Notes under the pieces: model-generated
The model's input: the letters and a program-made list of their open reading frames with translations, nothing else
What the model was told of the DNA's origin: nothing
Databases searched by the model: none
Shown here: one piece after another, positions 23,422 through 31,495 of the stretch
Position numbering within the stretch: the first letter of the stretch is position 1
Layout: each line of letters starts with the position of its first letter
Assembly: GCA_018646625.1 (NCBI GenBank)
Contig: JABGUJ010000002.1
Span: 440,280 to 504,279, forward strand
DNA: 64,000 nt
Origin: Candidatus Woesearchaeota archaeon
Lineage (GTDB): Archaea > Nanobdellota > Nanobdellia > Woesearchaeales > JABGUJ01
Direction of reading: 5' to 3'
Position numbers and translations under genes: made by a program

Positions 23422-24054
23422 CTAATACTCAATTCCTCTTCTTGCCAAGATGCCTTTTGTATTGTAATAGTGTTTAACTTCTTTAACGTAAGATACTAAG
23501 TCGGCAGATTCCTTGATTAATTCTGGCGCGTTTCGTCCAGTAAGAATTAATTCACAATTAGGATGTTTTTCTTTCATCAAAGAAACAACTTTCTCAGGAG
23601 AGATTAACCCGGAGGCAGCAACGCAATTTATTTCATCCATGATTAGAATATCCCAGTCCCCTGATTTGGCAATTTCTCTTGCGTGATCAAATGATCGTTC
23701 TATATTCTTCTCTTCGCTGTCGTCGACCGTAAAGCAATATCTGCAACTACCGCATTTTTCCTCATCCCGCACAGTGATAAACTCGGGATCGGTTTTAGAA
23801 AGAGTATCAATCTTTAGTTGCTTGTGACTTTTTAAACAGCCTTTACCACATTGAATAAACATGATTTTTTCAGAAGGTAAGTATTCGCAAGCAGTCACAA
23901 ACTCTCCAGTGTATGAACCGCCTTTCAAAAACTGAACAATGTAAACTTTGAAGCCTTGACCAATGGCCCGCATAGCGAGACCCATAGACGCAGTAGTTTT
24001 ACCTTTACCTTCGCCTGTGTAAACTTGCACAAGTCCTAAGCTTGGATGAGCCAT
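23422..24054 (-). CDS. cobO: Cob(I)yrinic acid a,c-diamide adenosyltransferase (CobO/BtuR type)
   Basis: The enzyme transfers adenosine from ATP to cob(I)alamin to make adenosylcobalamin. The 210-residue protein has the unusual P-loop GEGKGKTT (residues 14-21), VQFLKGG, and IMDEINCVAASG as Walker B, all typical of the CobA/CobO/BtuR family. A Cys-rich segment (CGKGC, then CGSCRYC about 30 residues later) lies in the middle and could bind metal. ATG 24054 is chosen over an upstream TTG. It lies 17 bases after nrdJ, whose product needs adenosylcobalamin, which explains the linkage. No other cobalamin genes are in view, so salvage is likely. Confidence 0.9.
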   Translation of the reverse strand: MAHPSLGLVQVYTGEGKGKTTASMGLAMRAIGQGFKVYIVQFLKGGSYTGEFVTACEYLPSEKIMFIQCGKGCLKSHKQLKIDTLSKTDPEFITVRDEEKCGSCRYCFTVDDSEEKNIERSFDHAREIAKSGDWDILIMDEINCVAASGLISPEKVVSLMKEKHPNCELILTGRNAPELIKESADLVSYVKEVKHYYNTKGILARRGIEY

Positions 24055-24071
24055 TATCAATCACTTCAAAT

Positions 24072-26363
24072 TCAGCTACAAAACGAGTAGCCACACGCTG
24101 GACAAGATGCACAACCCTCACTTTGGTTCATCCTGCCCCCACATTCAGGGCAAGCGGATTTATCGCTCTTCTTTGCGAGAGTTATTACTTTCTTTGGTTC
24201 TTCCTTCTTTGCCACAGTCTTCTTCGTTACTGTTTTCTTCGCATCAGGAACCTTCTTATCTTCTTTCTTAACGTGTTCTATGTTGAGAACTTGATTGTCC
24301 CTGCTTCCATCACGGTAAATAGTTACACCCTTACATCCTAGTTTGTAAGCCAGCATGTATACTTCTTCAACTTCTTTAACAGTTGCAGAGTTAGGAAAAT
24401 TTACTGTTTTGGATACAGCATTATCACAATGTTTCTGGAATGCAGCTTGCATTCGGATATGCCATTCAGGAGCTATGTCGTGTGCAACAACAAAACTAGA
24501 TCGGATCTCTTCAGGAAGTTCTTCAATGTTTTGTATTGTGTCTTTATTTGCAATCTTCCTCATCAAGTCTTCACTGTATACGCCCTTTTCTTTTGTTGCT
24601 CTTTCAAAGAATTTGTTAACGTATAGAAGTTCTTGAGCATCCATAACCCTTTTCATGAAACAGATAGAAAAGTTAGGTTCGACGCCACCAGATGCTTCTC
24701 CGATCATACTTAATGTTCCGGTTGGAGCAATAGTTGTTCGAGTTGCATTTCTGATCTTAGGTTCTCCTTTCTCAGCAAAAATACTTTTCCTGAAGTTAGG
24801 GAATGCGCCTCTTTTCTTAGCAAGTTCCTGAGACATTTTTTTAGCCTCATCGTTAATGAACTTCATTACCTTCTCACCCATTTTAACTCCAGCTTCAGAG
24901 TTATAAGGAAGGCCTAACTGAACAAGCATGTCTGCCCAGCCCATCACACCTAGTCCAACTTTACGGTTAGCTTTAACCATTTCGTCAATCTGAGGTAAAG
25001 GATATTTGTTCATATCAATAACATTATCTAAGAAATGAATTGCGCTTCGAGTTATTTCTCTTAAATGATCCCAATTAACCTTGCCGCTTTTTACAAATTT
25101 ACCCAAGTTAATAGATCCCAAGTTACATGCTTCGAACGGAAGTAATGGTTGTTCTCCGCAAGGATTGGTACTTTCAATCTCACCAACTTTAGGCGTTGGA
25201 TTGTCCTTGTTGATTCGGTCTAGGAAAAGCATTCCTGGTTCTCCGTTGTTCCAAGCCATGGTAACAACCAAATCAAACACTTGACGTGCGTTAAGTGTTC
25301 TTACAACTTTTTTATTCTTAGGCATTATAAGATCATAGTCTTTGTTGGCAATTACTGCCTTCATAAACTTCTCAGTTAATCCTACAGAAATGTTAAAATT
25401 GTTTAGTTGATCATTTTTCTCTTTACAAGAGATAAACTCAAGAATATCAGGATGATCTACCCGTAGTACACCCATATTGGCGCCACGACGTTTACCACCT
25501 TGCTTCACAACATTAGTAGCTGCGTCAAAGACCTTCATGAAAGATATAGGACCAGATGCAACACCTTTAGTTGACATGACTAGATCATTTTTCGGACGAA
25601 GTCTTGAGAATGAGAATCCTGTTCCGCCACCACTTTTGTGAATTAAAGCAGTATACTTAATGGAATCAAAGATTTCTTCCATAGAATCTCCAACAGGCAG
25701 TACAAAACATGCGGATAATTGCTGAATAGCGGTACCGGCGTTCATCAAAGTTGGACTATTAGGCAAAAACTCTAATTTGCTCATCATAGTGTAGAATTCT
25801 TCAGAAACTTCTCCAACATCTTTAGTTTTTTCACCATAAAAGGCATCAGCAAGAGCTATGTTTTCTGAGATTCTTCTAAATAGTTCTTCAGGGGTTTCTT
25901 TTAACTTACCTGTTTTATCTTTGAGCAAGTATCTTTCCTTAAGAACTCTAAGAGCGTTCTCGCTAAGATCAGTATCAATAAATTCACCAAGAATTGCAGA
26001 TTTTCGTTCTCTTAATTCTCTGTGTTTCTGACGATAGATTATGAATGCTTTAGCAGTTTTAACGTGGTTCTCTTCTATTAAAACCTTTTCCACTAAATCA
26101 GATATCTGTTCCACAGAAGGAATAGATTTGTGATGAAATGTTGAGTTCATCGACTCAATTACACTTTCGGCAATTATTTCTGCCTTCTTTCGATCGTTCC
26201 CACCAACGGATTGAGCAGCATGAAATATTGCTTCCACTACTTTTTCACTGTCAAAAGGGACGATAGATCCATCTCTCTTTCTCACTTGAGAAATACATTT
26301 CTTTTTAGTTTCTTTGTTGTCCTTAGCGATTTCCAACCACCTCTCTGAGCTCACTAAATACAC
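24072..26363 (-). CDS. nrdJ: Adenosylcobalamin-dependent (class II) ribonucleoside-diphosphate reductase
   Basis: NrdJ reduces ribonucleotides to deoxyribonucleotides without oxygen, using a radical from adenosylcobalamin. The protein is 763 residues from the first GTG. It has an ATP-cone (about 27-115, QVRKRDGSIVPFDSEKV), SACFVLPVGDSMEEIF with an active-site Cys near 218, the KSGGGTGFSFSRLRP loop, and NPCGEQPLLPFEACNLGSIN carrying the thiyl-radical Cys near 402. The C-terminal CPECGG...CPACG zinc finger delivers reducing equivalents. The start is uncertain: no ATG exists upstream of the ATP-cone. GTG 26363 lies inside a palindrome, and GTG 26354, TTG 26336 or GTG 26285 are alternatives. It heads an operon with cobO and uracil-DNA glycosylase. 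Confidence 0.93.
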   Translation of the reverse strand: MYLVSSERWLEIAKDNKETKKKCISQVRKRDGSIVPFDSEKVVEAIFHAAQSVGGNDRKKAEIIAESVIESMNSTFHHKSIPSVEQISDLVEKVLIEENHVKTAKAFIIYRQKHRELRERKSAILGEFIDTDLSENALRVLKERYLLKDKTGKLKETPEELFRRISENIALADAFYGEKTKDVGEVSEEFYTMMSKLEFLPNSPTLMNAGTAIQQLSACFVLPVGDSMEEIFDSIKYTALIHKSGGGTGFSFSRLRPKNDLVMSTKGVASGPISFMKVFDAATNVVKQGGKRRGANMGVLRVDHPDILEFISCKEKNDQLNNFNISVGLTEKFMKAVIANKDYDLIMPKNKKVVRTLNARQVFDLVVTMAWNNGEPGMLFLDRINKDNPTPKVGEIESTNPCGEQPLLPFEACNLGSINLGKFVKSGKVNWDHLREITRSAIHFLDNVIDMNKYPLPQIDEMVKANRKVGLGVMGWADMLVQLGLPYNSEAGVKMGEKVMKFINDEAKKMSQELAKKRGAFPNFRKSIFAEKGEPKIRNATRTTIAPTGTLSMIGEASGGVEPNFSICFMKRVMDAQELLYVNKFFERATKEKGVYSEDLMRKIANKDTIQNIEELPEEIRSSFVVAHDIAPEWHIRMQAAFQKHCDNAVSKTVNFPNSATVKEVEEVYMLAYKLGCKGVTIYRDGSRDNQVLNIEHVKKEDKKVPDAKKTVTKKTVAKKEEPKKVITLAKKSDKSACPECGGRMNQSEGCASCPACGYSFCS

Positions 26364-26375
26364 AATATATTGTGT
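26360..26375. promoter_or_regulatory. NrdR-box-like perfect palindrome ACACAATATATTGTGT
   Basis: The 16-base sequence is fully self-complementary and fits the NrdR-box consensus ACACWATATATWGTGT at every position. It lies just downstream of the nrdJ TATA box (26406-26414), over the predicted transcription start and first GTG, where a bound repressor would block transcription. Bacterial NrdR sites are usually paired; only one copy is seen here. Regulation by an NrdR protein is inferred from the sequence match. Confidence 0.7.
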
Positions 26376-26405
26376 GTCGGCGAGAATATCTATACAACAT
26401 ACGCC

Positions 26406-26414
26406 ATTTTATAG
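26406..26414 (-). promoter_or_regulatory. TATA box for the nrdJ-cobO-udg operon
   Basis: On the minus strand it reads CTATAAAAT, the best TATA match in the gap 26364-26513. It predicts transcription starting near 26382-26386, a few bases before the NrdR-like palindrome. Confidence 0.5.
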
Positions 26415-26513
26415 CAAGGCCAGCTCCTATTTAAAGATTACTAAATTCAATAATATATGTTAAACCGCATAATCATTTATATCAGACACAATTACTAAGT
26501 AACAAAATAGAAA

Positions 26514-27437
26514 TCAAAGTTGACAACGTTTTTTGTAAAGATCCCATTTGAGATCTACATGCGCTTGCAACTCATCCAAAATGTGTTTATTTTCTGGTTT
26601 GAATATGTGTTTGAATCTTTTTTGATGCTTGATCCATTCAGTGATCGGTTTCTTGTTGTCTCCAGGATCAAAGTTTAGCTTCCATTTGCCTCGTTCAATC
26701 TCAACCAAAGGCCAAAAACAAGTTTCAACAGCCAACTTGGCCATCTTTATTGTCAGATGAGGAGGGTACTTCCACCCAGGGACACATGGACTTATTACAT
26801 TTATGTAAGCAGGTCCTTTTGTTTCAAAAGCCTTCTTCGCTTTGTTGAAAAGATCCATATAATTGTGAGGAGATGCTTGAGCTGCATAAGGAATATCATG
26901 AGCAGCAACAACTTGTAAGATGTCTTTCTTGAATTCTTCTTTACCTCTGTGTGCATCTCCAACTTGACTAGTGTTAGTCCAAGCACCATGAGGAGTTGCA
27001 GAACTTCTTTGAATTCCTGTGTTCATATAGGCTTCATTATCTAGGCAAACGTAAACTACATCATGACCACGCTCTAGTGTGCCAGAGAGAGATTGCAGAC
27101 CTATATCATAAGTACCACCATCACCGCCGAATGCTAAGAATTTTATTTCTTTGTTAACTTTCCCTCTCCGTTTTAGTGCCAAATATGCACTTTCCACGCC
27201 AGATAGAGTAGCAGCAGCATTTTCAAACGCATTGTGAATGTAAGGTACTTTCCAGGCTGTTTGAGGAAATTCAGTTGATGAAACTTCAAGACAGCTAGTT
27301 GCACAAGAAACAACAATAGGGTTGTTGGTTGCTTTTGTAACTGCTCTAACAATAATGGATTCAGCACACCCAGGACAAAGTTTATGGCCTGATGTTAATC
27401 TTTCCTCTCCTTTTGATAGATCTTTTAAGGATGGCAT
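26514..27437 (-). CDS. porB: 2-oxoacid (pyruvate-type):ferredoxin oxidoreductase, beta subunit
   Basis: The beta subunit binds thiamine diphosphate and one iron-sulfur cluster and carries out decarboxylation of the 2-oxoacid to acyl-CoA. The 307-residue protein has GHKLCPGCAES (first cluster cysteines), CATSCLEV, the thiamine diphosphate motif GGDGGTYDIGLQSLSG, DNEAYMNTGIQRS and a conserved Cys in ISPCVPGW. These match PorB of archaeal four-subunit enzymes. It is the last gene of a porG-porD-porA-porB operon, starting two bases after porA. Pyruvate is the likeliest substrate, but 2-oxoisovalerate cannot be excluded. Confidence 0.92.
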   Translation of the reverse strand: MPSLKDLSKGEERLTSGHKLCPGCAESIIVRAVTKATNNPIVVSCATSCLEVSSTEFPQTAWKVPYIHNAFENAAATLSGVESAYLALKRRGKVNKEIKFLAFGGDGGTYDIGLQSLSGTLERGHDVVYVCLDNEAYMNTGIQRSSATPHGAWTNTSQVGDAHRGKEEFKKDILQVVAAHDIPYAAQASPHNYMDLFNKAKKAFETKGPAYINVISPCVPGWKYPPHLTIKMAKLAVETCFWPLVEIERGKWKLNFDPGDNKKPITEWIKHQKRFKHIFKPENKHILDELQAHVDLKWDLYKKRCQL

Positions 27438-27438
27438 T

Positions 27439-28626
27439 TTATTGTCTCACCCCCAAGCAACGAACTTGAATCCCAAGTTCCCCGGTTTCAGAGATTTCTT
27501 TAATCTCATTAAATACTTTATGAACTAATTCCAGGTCAAGTTCTCTCCCACCAAGACCATAAATATAATTAATAATATTAGGTTTAGCATCAGATTCATG
27601 AAATGAACTTCTTATTTCTGTGAAAACAGGACCACCGAAGCCACCAAAGCTAGCACTTCTGTCAAGCACAGCAATTGTTTTGGCATGCTTTAATTTTTCT
27701 ACAATTAGTTTAAAATTAAATGGTCTAAATACCCTTACTTTCAATAAACCCACTTTTTTACCTTTGGCTCTTAGCTCATCAATAACATCCTTAGTTGTAC
27801 CGCAACTAGAATTTAATGCAACAATTACTTCTTCAGCATCTTCCAATTGGTAGCCTTCAAAGAAATCATATTCCTTGCCAACTAATTTACCAAATTCAGA
27901 GAATACATCAGTTATCACATCAAAGGATTTTTCCATTGCATCGAGTTGTTGACGCTTATGTTCAAAATAATAATTGTACATATCAAAAGGACCCACAGTA
28001 ACAGGATTATCAGTATCAAGTAAAGAATATTTTGGAGAGTATTCACCTATGAACTTCTTAACATCATTATCATCAAAGATTTCTGTGTTTTGCATAGAAT
28101 GACTAGTGATAAACCCATCTTGGCAAACCATAACAGGAAGATGTACATCAGGATGTTCAGCAATCCTAACAGCCATTAGCGTGTTTTCATAAGCTTCTTG
28201 ACTAGTCTCAGAGTATAGTTGTAACCAACCAGTATCTCTACAAGCCATGCTATCAGAATGATCACAGTGAATATTAATTGGAGCACTAAGTGCTCTATTA
28301 GCAACGTTCATAACAATAGGTAATCTGCAAGATGCAGCAATGTAAACAATCTCAAACATCAATGCTAAACCGTTAGCAGCAGTGGCAGTCATCGCTCTTG
28401 CGCCAGCGGCAGCCGCACCAACAACAGCAGACATTGCGCTATGTTCTGATTCAACAGTTATTAGTTCAGTGTCTACCTTGCCTTGTGCATAATATTTACA
28501 AAACCCATGCATAATAGGAGTTTGAGGAGTAATTGGATAGGCAGCAACAACGTCAGGATTAATCTGTCTCATGGCTTCAGCCACAGCATCAGCACCAGTC
28601 ATTGCCAGCATAGTTTTCTTAATCAT
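27439..28626 (-). CDS. porA: 2-oxoacid (pyruvate-type):ferredoxin oxidoreductase, alpha subunit
   Basis: This 395-residue subunit has the pyrimidine-binding half of the thiamine diphosphate site. It starts with MTGADAVAEAMRQINPDVVAAYPITPQTPI, a near-perfect PorA signature, followed by ESEHSAMSAVVGAAAAGAR and SNGLALM-like TAANGLALMFEI. Domain II and the C-terminal VRVFRPFN region, involved in CoA binding, are present. Its start overlaps the porD stop by four bases. It works in the cytoplasm with the gamma, delta and beta subunits to oxidise pyruvate and reduce ferredoxin. Confidence 0.93.
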   Translation of the reverse strand: MIKKTMLAMTGADAVAEAMRQINPDVVAAYPITPQTPIMHGFCKYYAQGKVDTELITVESEHSAMSAVVGAAAAGARAMTATAANGLALMFEIVYIAASCRLPIVMNVANRALSAPINIHCDHSDSMACRDTGWLQLYSETSQEAYENTLMAVRIAEHPDVHLPVMVCQDGFITSHSMQNTEIFDDNDVKKFIGEYSPKYSLLDTDNPVTVGPFDMYNYYFEHKRQQLDAMEKSFDVITDVFSEFGKLVGKEYDFFEGYQLEDAEEVIVALNSSCGTTKDVIDELRAKGKKVGLLKVRVFRPFNFKLIVEKLKHAKTIAVLDRSASFGGFGGPVFTEIRSSFHESDAKPNIINYIYGLGGRELDLELVHKVFNEIKEISETGELGIQVRCLGVRQ

Positions 28627-28943
28627 TTCTTTTCCTCTACAGAATTAGGAAAATCTCCTTCTTCTTCCATCTTTATAGCGTCGACAGGACATTCTTCTGC
28701 ACACACGCCGCAACCTTTACAATAATCATAATTGAATTCTTTAAAATCCCCGTCTTTGCCTACAACTGCGCAGTCTGGACAAACTGACCAGCAAATCATA
28801 CAGTTGATGCATTTCTCAGGAATATGAATTGGTCTAGAGTCTCGCCACTCACCAGTTTTGTAATCTTCACTACTACCTGGACGATCTACAACGCCGCCAA
28901 TAGGTATTTCACTCCATTTCTTACCTTCATTGTTAGCAGTCAT
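28623..28943 (-). CDS. porD: 2-oxoacid:ferredoxin oxidoreductase, delta (ferredoxin-like) subunit
   Basis: This 106-residue protein carries two [4Fe-4S] motifs, CINCMICWSVCPDCAV (about residues 42-57) and CKGCGVCAEECPVDAI (about 75-90), in the usual 2x[4Fe-4S] ferredoxin spacing. The N-terminal SEIPIGGVVDRPGSS segment is typical of PorD. It passes electrons from the thiamine diphosphate site to external ferredoxin. It overlaps both porG (upstream) and porA (downstream) by four bases, so the operon is translationally coupled. Confidence 0.93.
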   Translation of the reverse strand: MTANNEGKKWSEIPIGGVVDRPGSSEDYKTGEWRDSRPIHIPEKCINCMICWSVCPDCAVVGKDGDFKEFNYDYCKGCGVCAEECPVDAIKMEEEGDFPNSVEEKK

Positions 28944-29500
28944 ACAGAGATCACCTCATTATAGGCTCGCTCTGCAGCTTTAATATTTTTATCAGTAATT
29001 TCTTTTCCAAATTTGTAAAGCATCTCATCTTCAATGGCTTTTTTCACATCATCGAGAGAAAGAATGCCAGTTGCTTTAGCTAATGCGCCGACCATGACAG
29101 TATTAGGTATAGGTCTGCCAAATTCTTCTTTAGATATTTTAGTAGCATCAACATAGAATAATTGTCCTTTGAAATCTAAGCACTCTCTCAAGCTTTCGCT
29201 TTGTAGTGCAGAGTTGACTAACATGAGTCCGTCTTGATCAATACCTTGGTTAATGAATCTCATGGCTAAAAGAGTAGGATCTAGAACTACAACGGCAGTC
29301 GGATTCTTAATGCCACAATGAATTCGTATAGGTTTATCGCTGATTCTTAGAAAGATCTGTACAGGAGCACCTTGTCTTGCAGCACCATATTCAGGAAAAG
29401 ACTGTATGTGTTTTCCTTTCAGAAGTGCACCTCTTGCAAATATCTCGGATGCGGTTTTTGCGCCTTGGCCTCCTCTGCCATGAAATCTAATCTGAATCAT
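28940..29500 (-). CDS. porG: 2-oxoacid:ferredoxin oxidoreductase, gamma subunit
   Basis: This 186-residue first gene of the operon has the PorG signature IRFHGRGGQGAKTASEIFA followed by SFPEYGAARQGAPVQIFLRIS, which contribute to subunit contacts and CoA binding. The order gamma-delta-alpha-beta is standard for archaeal pyruvate enzymes. A minus-strand TATTTAAAG element near 29561-29570 is the probable promoter; the roughly 40-base leader holds a nine-residue frame that I do not claim as a gene. The enzyme provides acetyl-CoA and reduced ferredoxin, which fits an anaerobic, fermentative life. Confidence 0.93.
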   Translation of the reverse strand: MIQIRFHGRGGQGAKTASEIFARGALLKGKHIQSFPEYGAARQGAPVQIFLRISDKPIRIHCGIKNPTAVVVLDPTLLAMRFINQGIDQDGLMLVNSALQSESLRECLDFKGQLFYVDATKISKEEFGRPIPNTVMVGALAKATGILSLDDVKKAIEDEMLYKFGKEITDKNIKAAERAYNEVISV

Positions 29501-29622
29501 CGTTTAATGTAGATAGACTTTAGAACTGTCCATCACCTCTAGCAGAAGTTATGGATTTGCCTTTAAATAACTTTTGGAAGAAAAAAAGTTAACAAAGATA
29601 ATAAACTCCGTTACTGAGTTAA

Positions 29623-30147
29623 TTATCCAAGTTTAAAGAAATCTATCGCTTTCTCAGGATCTACTCTTGTGTAACCTTCTACTCCTGAAAAGAAATGATG
29701 TTCTTTTAACATATGCAACCCAAGATCTGTGAATCGCAGAGTTTCATCGTCTGAAGTTCTAGTAACAATGTAAGAATGTATGAGATACTTTATCTTTCCG
29801 GGATCAAGGAAAGGACATTTAACTGCGCCTTCAAAAGGAACGCCGCGAACAGAATAGTTAGAATCAATTTCAGTACCACTACCCATCAAATCAGAAAAAT
29901 CTCCTTGTAATCCTCTCGGACCATGAATCTCTTCAAATAAATGCCATCTACAGTCCTCTAACTTAGCAGCTATGTCCGCAACATCAACTTCCATTTCAGC
30001 TAAAACAAGCAAGTCATCAATAGCACGTTCAACTAAATTTTCATTTAATCCCATCACTAATTTCCCTCTCGAACGCATTTCTCGTTCAATCGAAACTAGT
30101 TCGGATGCAGAATACTTTTTAACAGATCTATATTTTTCTTCAGTCAT
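29623..30147 (-). CDS. Uncharacterised protein, second of a paralogous pair
   Basis: I do not recognise a family. The 174-residue soluble protein shares the C-terminal pattern of its upstream neighbour: a DSNYSVRG strand near residue 96, a Cys-Pro (KCPFLDPGK), LGLHMLKEHHFFSGV with paired His near 150, and a closing YTRVDPEKAIDFF. The N-terminal 90 residues are helical and charged (ERAIDDLLVLAEMEVDVADIAAKLE). Cys and His residues could form a metal site. Its start overlaps the upstream paralogue's stop by four bases. The pair is divergent from a TrmB regulator, so a regulated metabolic or stress role is possible. Confidence 0.6.
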   Translation of the reverse strand: MTEEKYRSVKKYSASELVSIEREMRSRGKLVMGLNENLVERAIDDLLVLAEMEVDVADIAAKLEDCRWHLFEEIHGPRGLQGDFSDLMGSGTEIDSNYSVRGVPFEGAVKCPFLDPGKIKYLIHSYIVTRTSDDETLRFTDLGLHMLKEHHFFSGVEGYTRVDPEKAIDFFKLG

Positions 30148-30647
30148 TCTAACCTCATAACTCTTATTGCATCGCCAGGATCTAATCTATAGGTCACATT
30201 TCCTTCAAAAAAATGATGATCTCTGACTAAATGCGGCATTAATTCTGGAAACGTTATTTCACCACCAGTCAACTTGTTAAACACACGATAAACAACAGAT
30301 GAACCTTCACAATCATCTAGAGGACACATCTCTTTACCTAAAGATAACTCAGCACTTACATGATAGTTAGAATCAACATCATAACCACAACGAAAAGCAA
30401 GAAAAAGATCATCTTGAGGACCAGCCTCTTGTGCTTTTGCCTTAAAGGCATTAACAAAATGATTTAATCTATCGACTATTTGTTCGTAAGTTACTCCTGC
30501 GCTCGCCAATACTTTTTGATCTTCACGAACAATCTCCATTAAATTATCATCAGTCGCTAGAAAGGTGCCGGGAGATTTTTGTTTAATCCACGCCTCCACC
30601 GCATGCAACTGATCATCAGTCATTTCGTCTAGTAGTTGTTTAGCCAT
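30144..30647 (-). CDS. Uncharacterised protein, first of a paralogous pair
   Basis: This 167-residue protein is a paralogue of the next gene. It shares DSNYHVSAELS near residue 106, a Cys-Pro followed by DD (MCPLDDCEG), LMPHLVRDHHFFEGNVTYRLDP and a closing AIRVMRLE. The N-terminal half is helical. A GTG nine bases upstream is open but forms part of the GAGGTG ribosome binding site of ATG 30647, which is therefore chosen. No known domain was recognised; the HHFFxGxxxYRxDP signature may help to define one. Co-transcribed and translationally coupled with the second copy. Confidence 0.62.
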   Translation of the reverse strand: MAKQLLDEMTDDQLHAVEAWIKQKSPGTFLATDDNLMEIVREDQKVLASAGVTYEQIVDRLNHFVNAFKAKAQEAGPQDDLFLAFRCGYDVDSNYHVSAELSLGKEMCPLDDCEGSSVVYRVFNKLTGGEITFPELMPHLVRDHHFFEGNVTYRLDPGDAIRVMRLE

Positions 30648-30730
30648 AATTAGCACCTCTAGTTTGTTACCACTAAGTAGTCAAACACTTAATAATGTTT
30701 GTTGGAAATAATTTACTACAATACACAAGT

Positions 30731-30738
30731 TTTAAAAA
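30731..30738 (+). promoter_or_regulatory. TATA-like box for the second TrmB gene
   Basis: TTTAAAAA starts 30 bases before ATG 30761, which supports that start over an ATG 66 bases further upstream. Confidence 0.4.
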
Positions 30739-30760
30739 CAAAGAGCGGCTACAAGCAGAT

Positions 30761-31495
30761 ATGGAAGACCCTGAGTTAATGTTAGGATTAAAGGATTTTG
30801 GGCTAAATGATAAAGAAGCCAAGGTCTATTTGGCGACACTTAAACTTGGAAGTGCGAAGGCTAACGATATTGCCAAAGAAGCAAGAATTTTGCGAGAGAC
30901 AACATACTTTGTGATTAAATCTCTTGAAGAAAAAGGATTAATGGGTCATGTAATTAAATCAGGTACAAAATATTTTGAGGCAGCAAATCCTGAAAAGTTG
31001 ATAGAAATTCTTGAAGAAAAAAAGTTCAAAGTTAAAAGAATAAAATCTAGACTCGATAAAATAAAAGAACAAGTATTCGAAAAGCCATCTGTTGAATTTT
31101 ATGAAGGTGTTTCAGGAATGAAAACTGTAATTGACGATTTGATTAAGACCAAGAAAAAGATTCAAGGCTTTACTGCAACCAGTTCTATGTTTGAAGAATT
31201 AAAATATTATTACCCTAATTACATAAAGAGAAGAGCGGATAATAATATTAAAGCAGAAATAATTACTGAAAAGTCTAGTGAGGCAATAACTTCTCGAATG
31301 AAAGATAAAGAAGAACTGAGAAAAACACGATTCTTCCCTGATAAGATGAGAATTAAAGATAGCATTTACATTTATGGACAGAAGGTGGCCATAATCAATC
31401 CCAACAACTCAAAAATTGGAATAATTATAACAGACCCAGCTTTTAGTGATTCATTAAGAAAAATATTTGGATTAGTATGGGACAAAGCTGAATAA
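30761..31495 (+). CDS. TrmB-family transcriptional regulator
   Basis: This protein of about 244 residues has the N-terminal TrmB winged helix (FGLNDKEAKVYLATLKLGSAKANDI, then ETTYFVIKSLEEKGLMGHVI), a coiled linker (about 80-105) and a C-terminal effector domain beginning PSVEFYEGVSGMKTVIDDL. It is a paralogue of the regulator at 1.4 kb, sharing YFxAAxPxxLxxxxEExK after the wing. The ORF is open 22 codons upstream, but ATG 30761 fits the TATA box. It is divergent from the unknown paralogous pair and is the best candidate regulator of it. Its stop abuts the stop of the convergent thiolase gene. Confidence 0.85.
   Translation: MEDPELMLGLKDFGLNDKEAKVYLATLKLGSAKANDIAKEARILRETTYFVIKSLEEKGLMGHVIKSGTKYFEAANPEKLIEILEEKKFKVKRIKSRLDKIKEQVFEKPSVEFYEGVSGMKTVIDDLIKTKKKIQGFTATSSMFEELKYYYPNYIKRRADNNIKAEIITEKSSEAITSRMKDKEELRKTRFFPDKMRIKDSIYIYGQKVAIINPNNSKIGIIITDPAFSDSLRKIFGLVWDKAE

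Noticed and set aside
23418..23432. Upstream TTG starts for uracil-DNA glycosylase, and likewise TTG or GTG extensions for cobO, the tandem Nudix gene and the binding lipoprotein
   Set aside because: In each case a downstream ATG is placed better with respect to a GGTGA-type site or a TATA box, or the extension overlaps the preceding gene without family similarity.
29504..29533. Nine-residue leader ORF between the porG promoter and porG
   Set aside because: The GAGGTG touches the ATG with no spacing, and the peptide has no attenuator-like run of codons. Chance is more likely.
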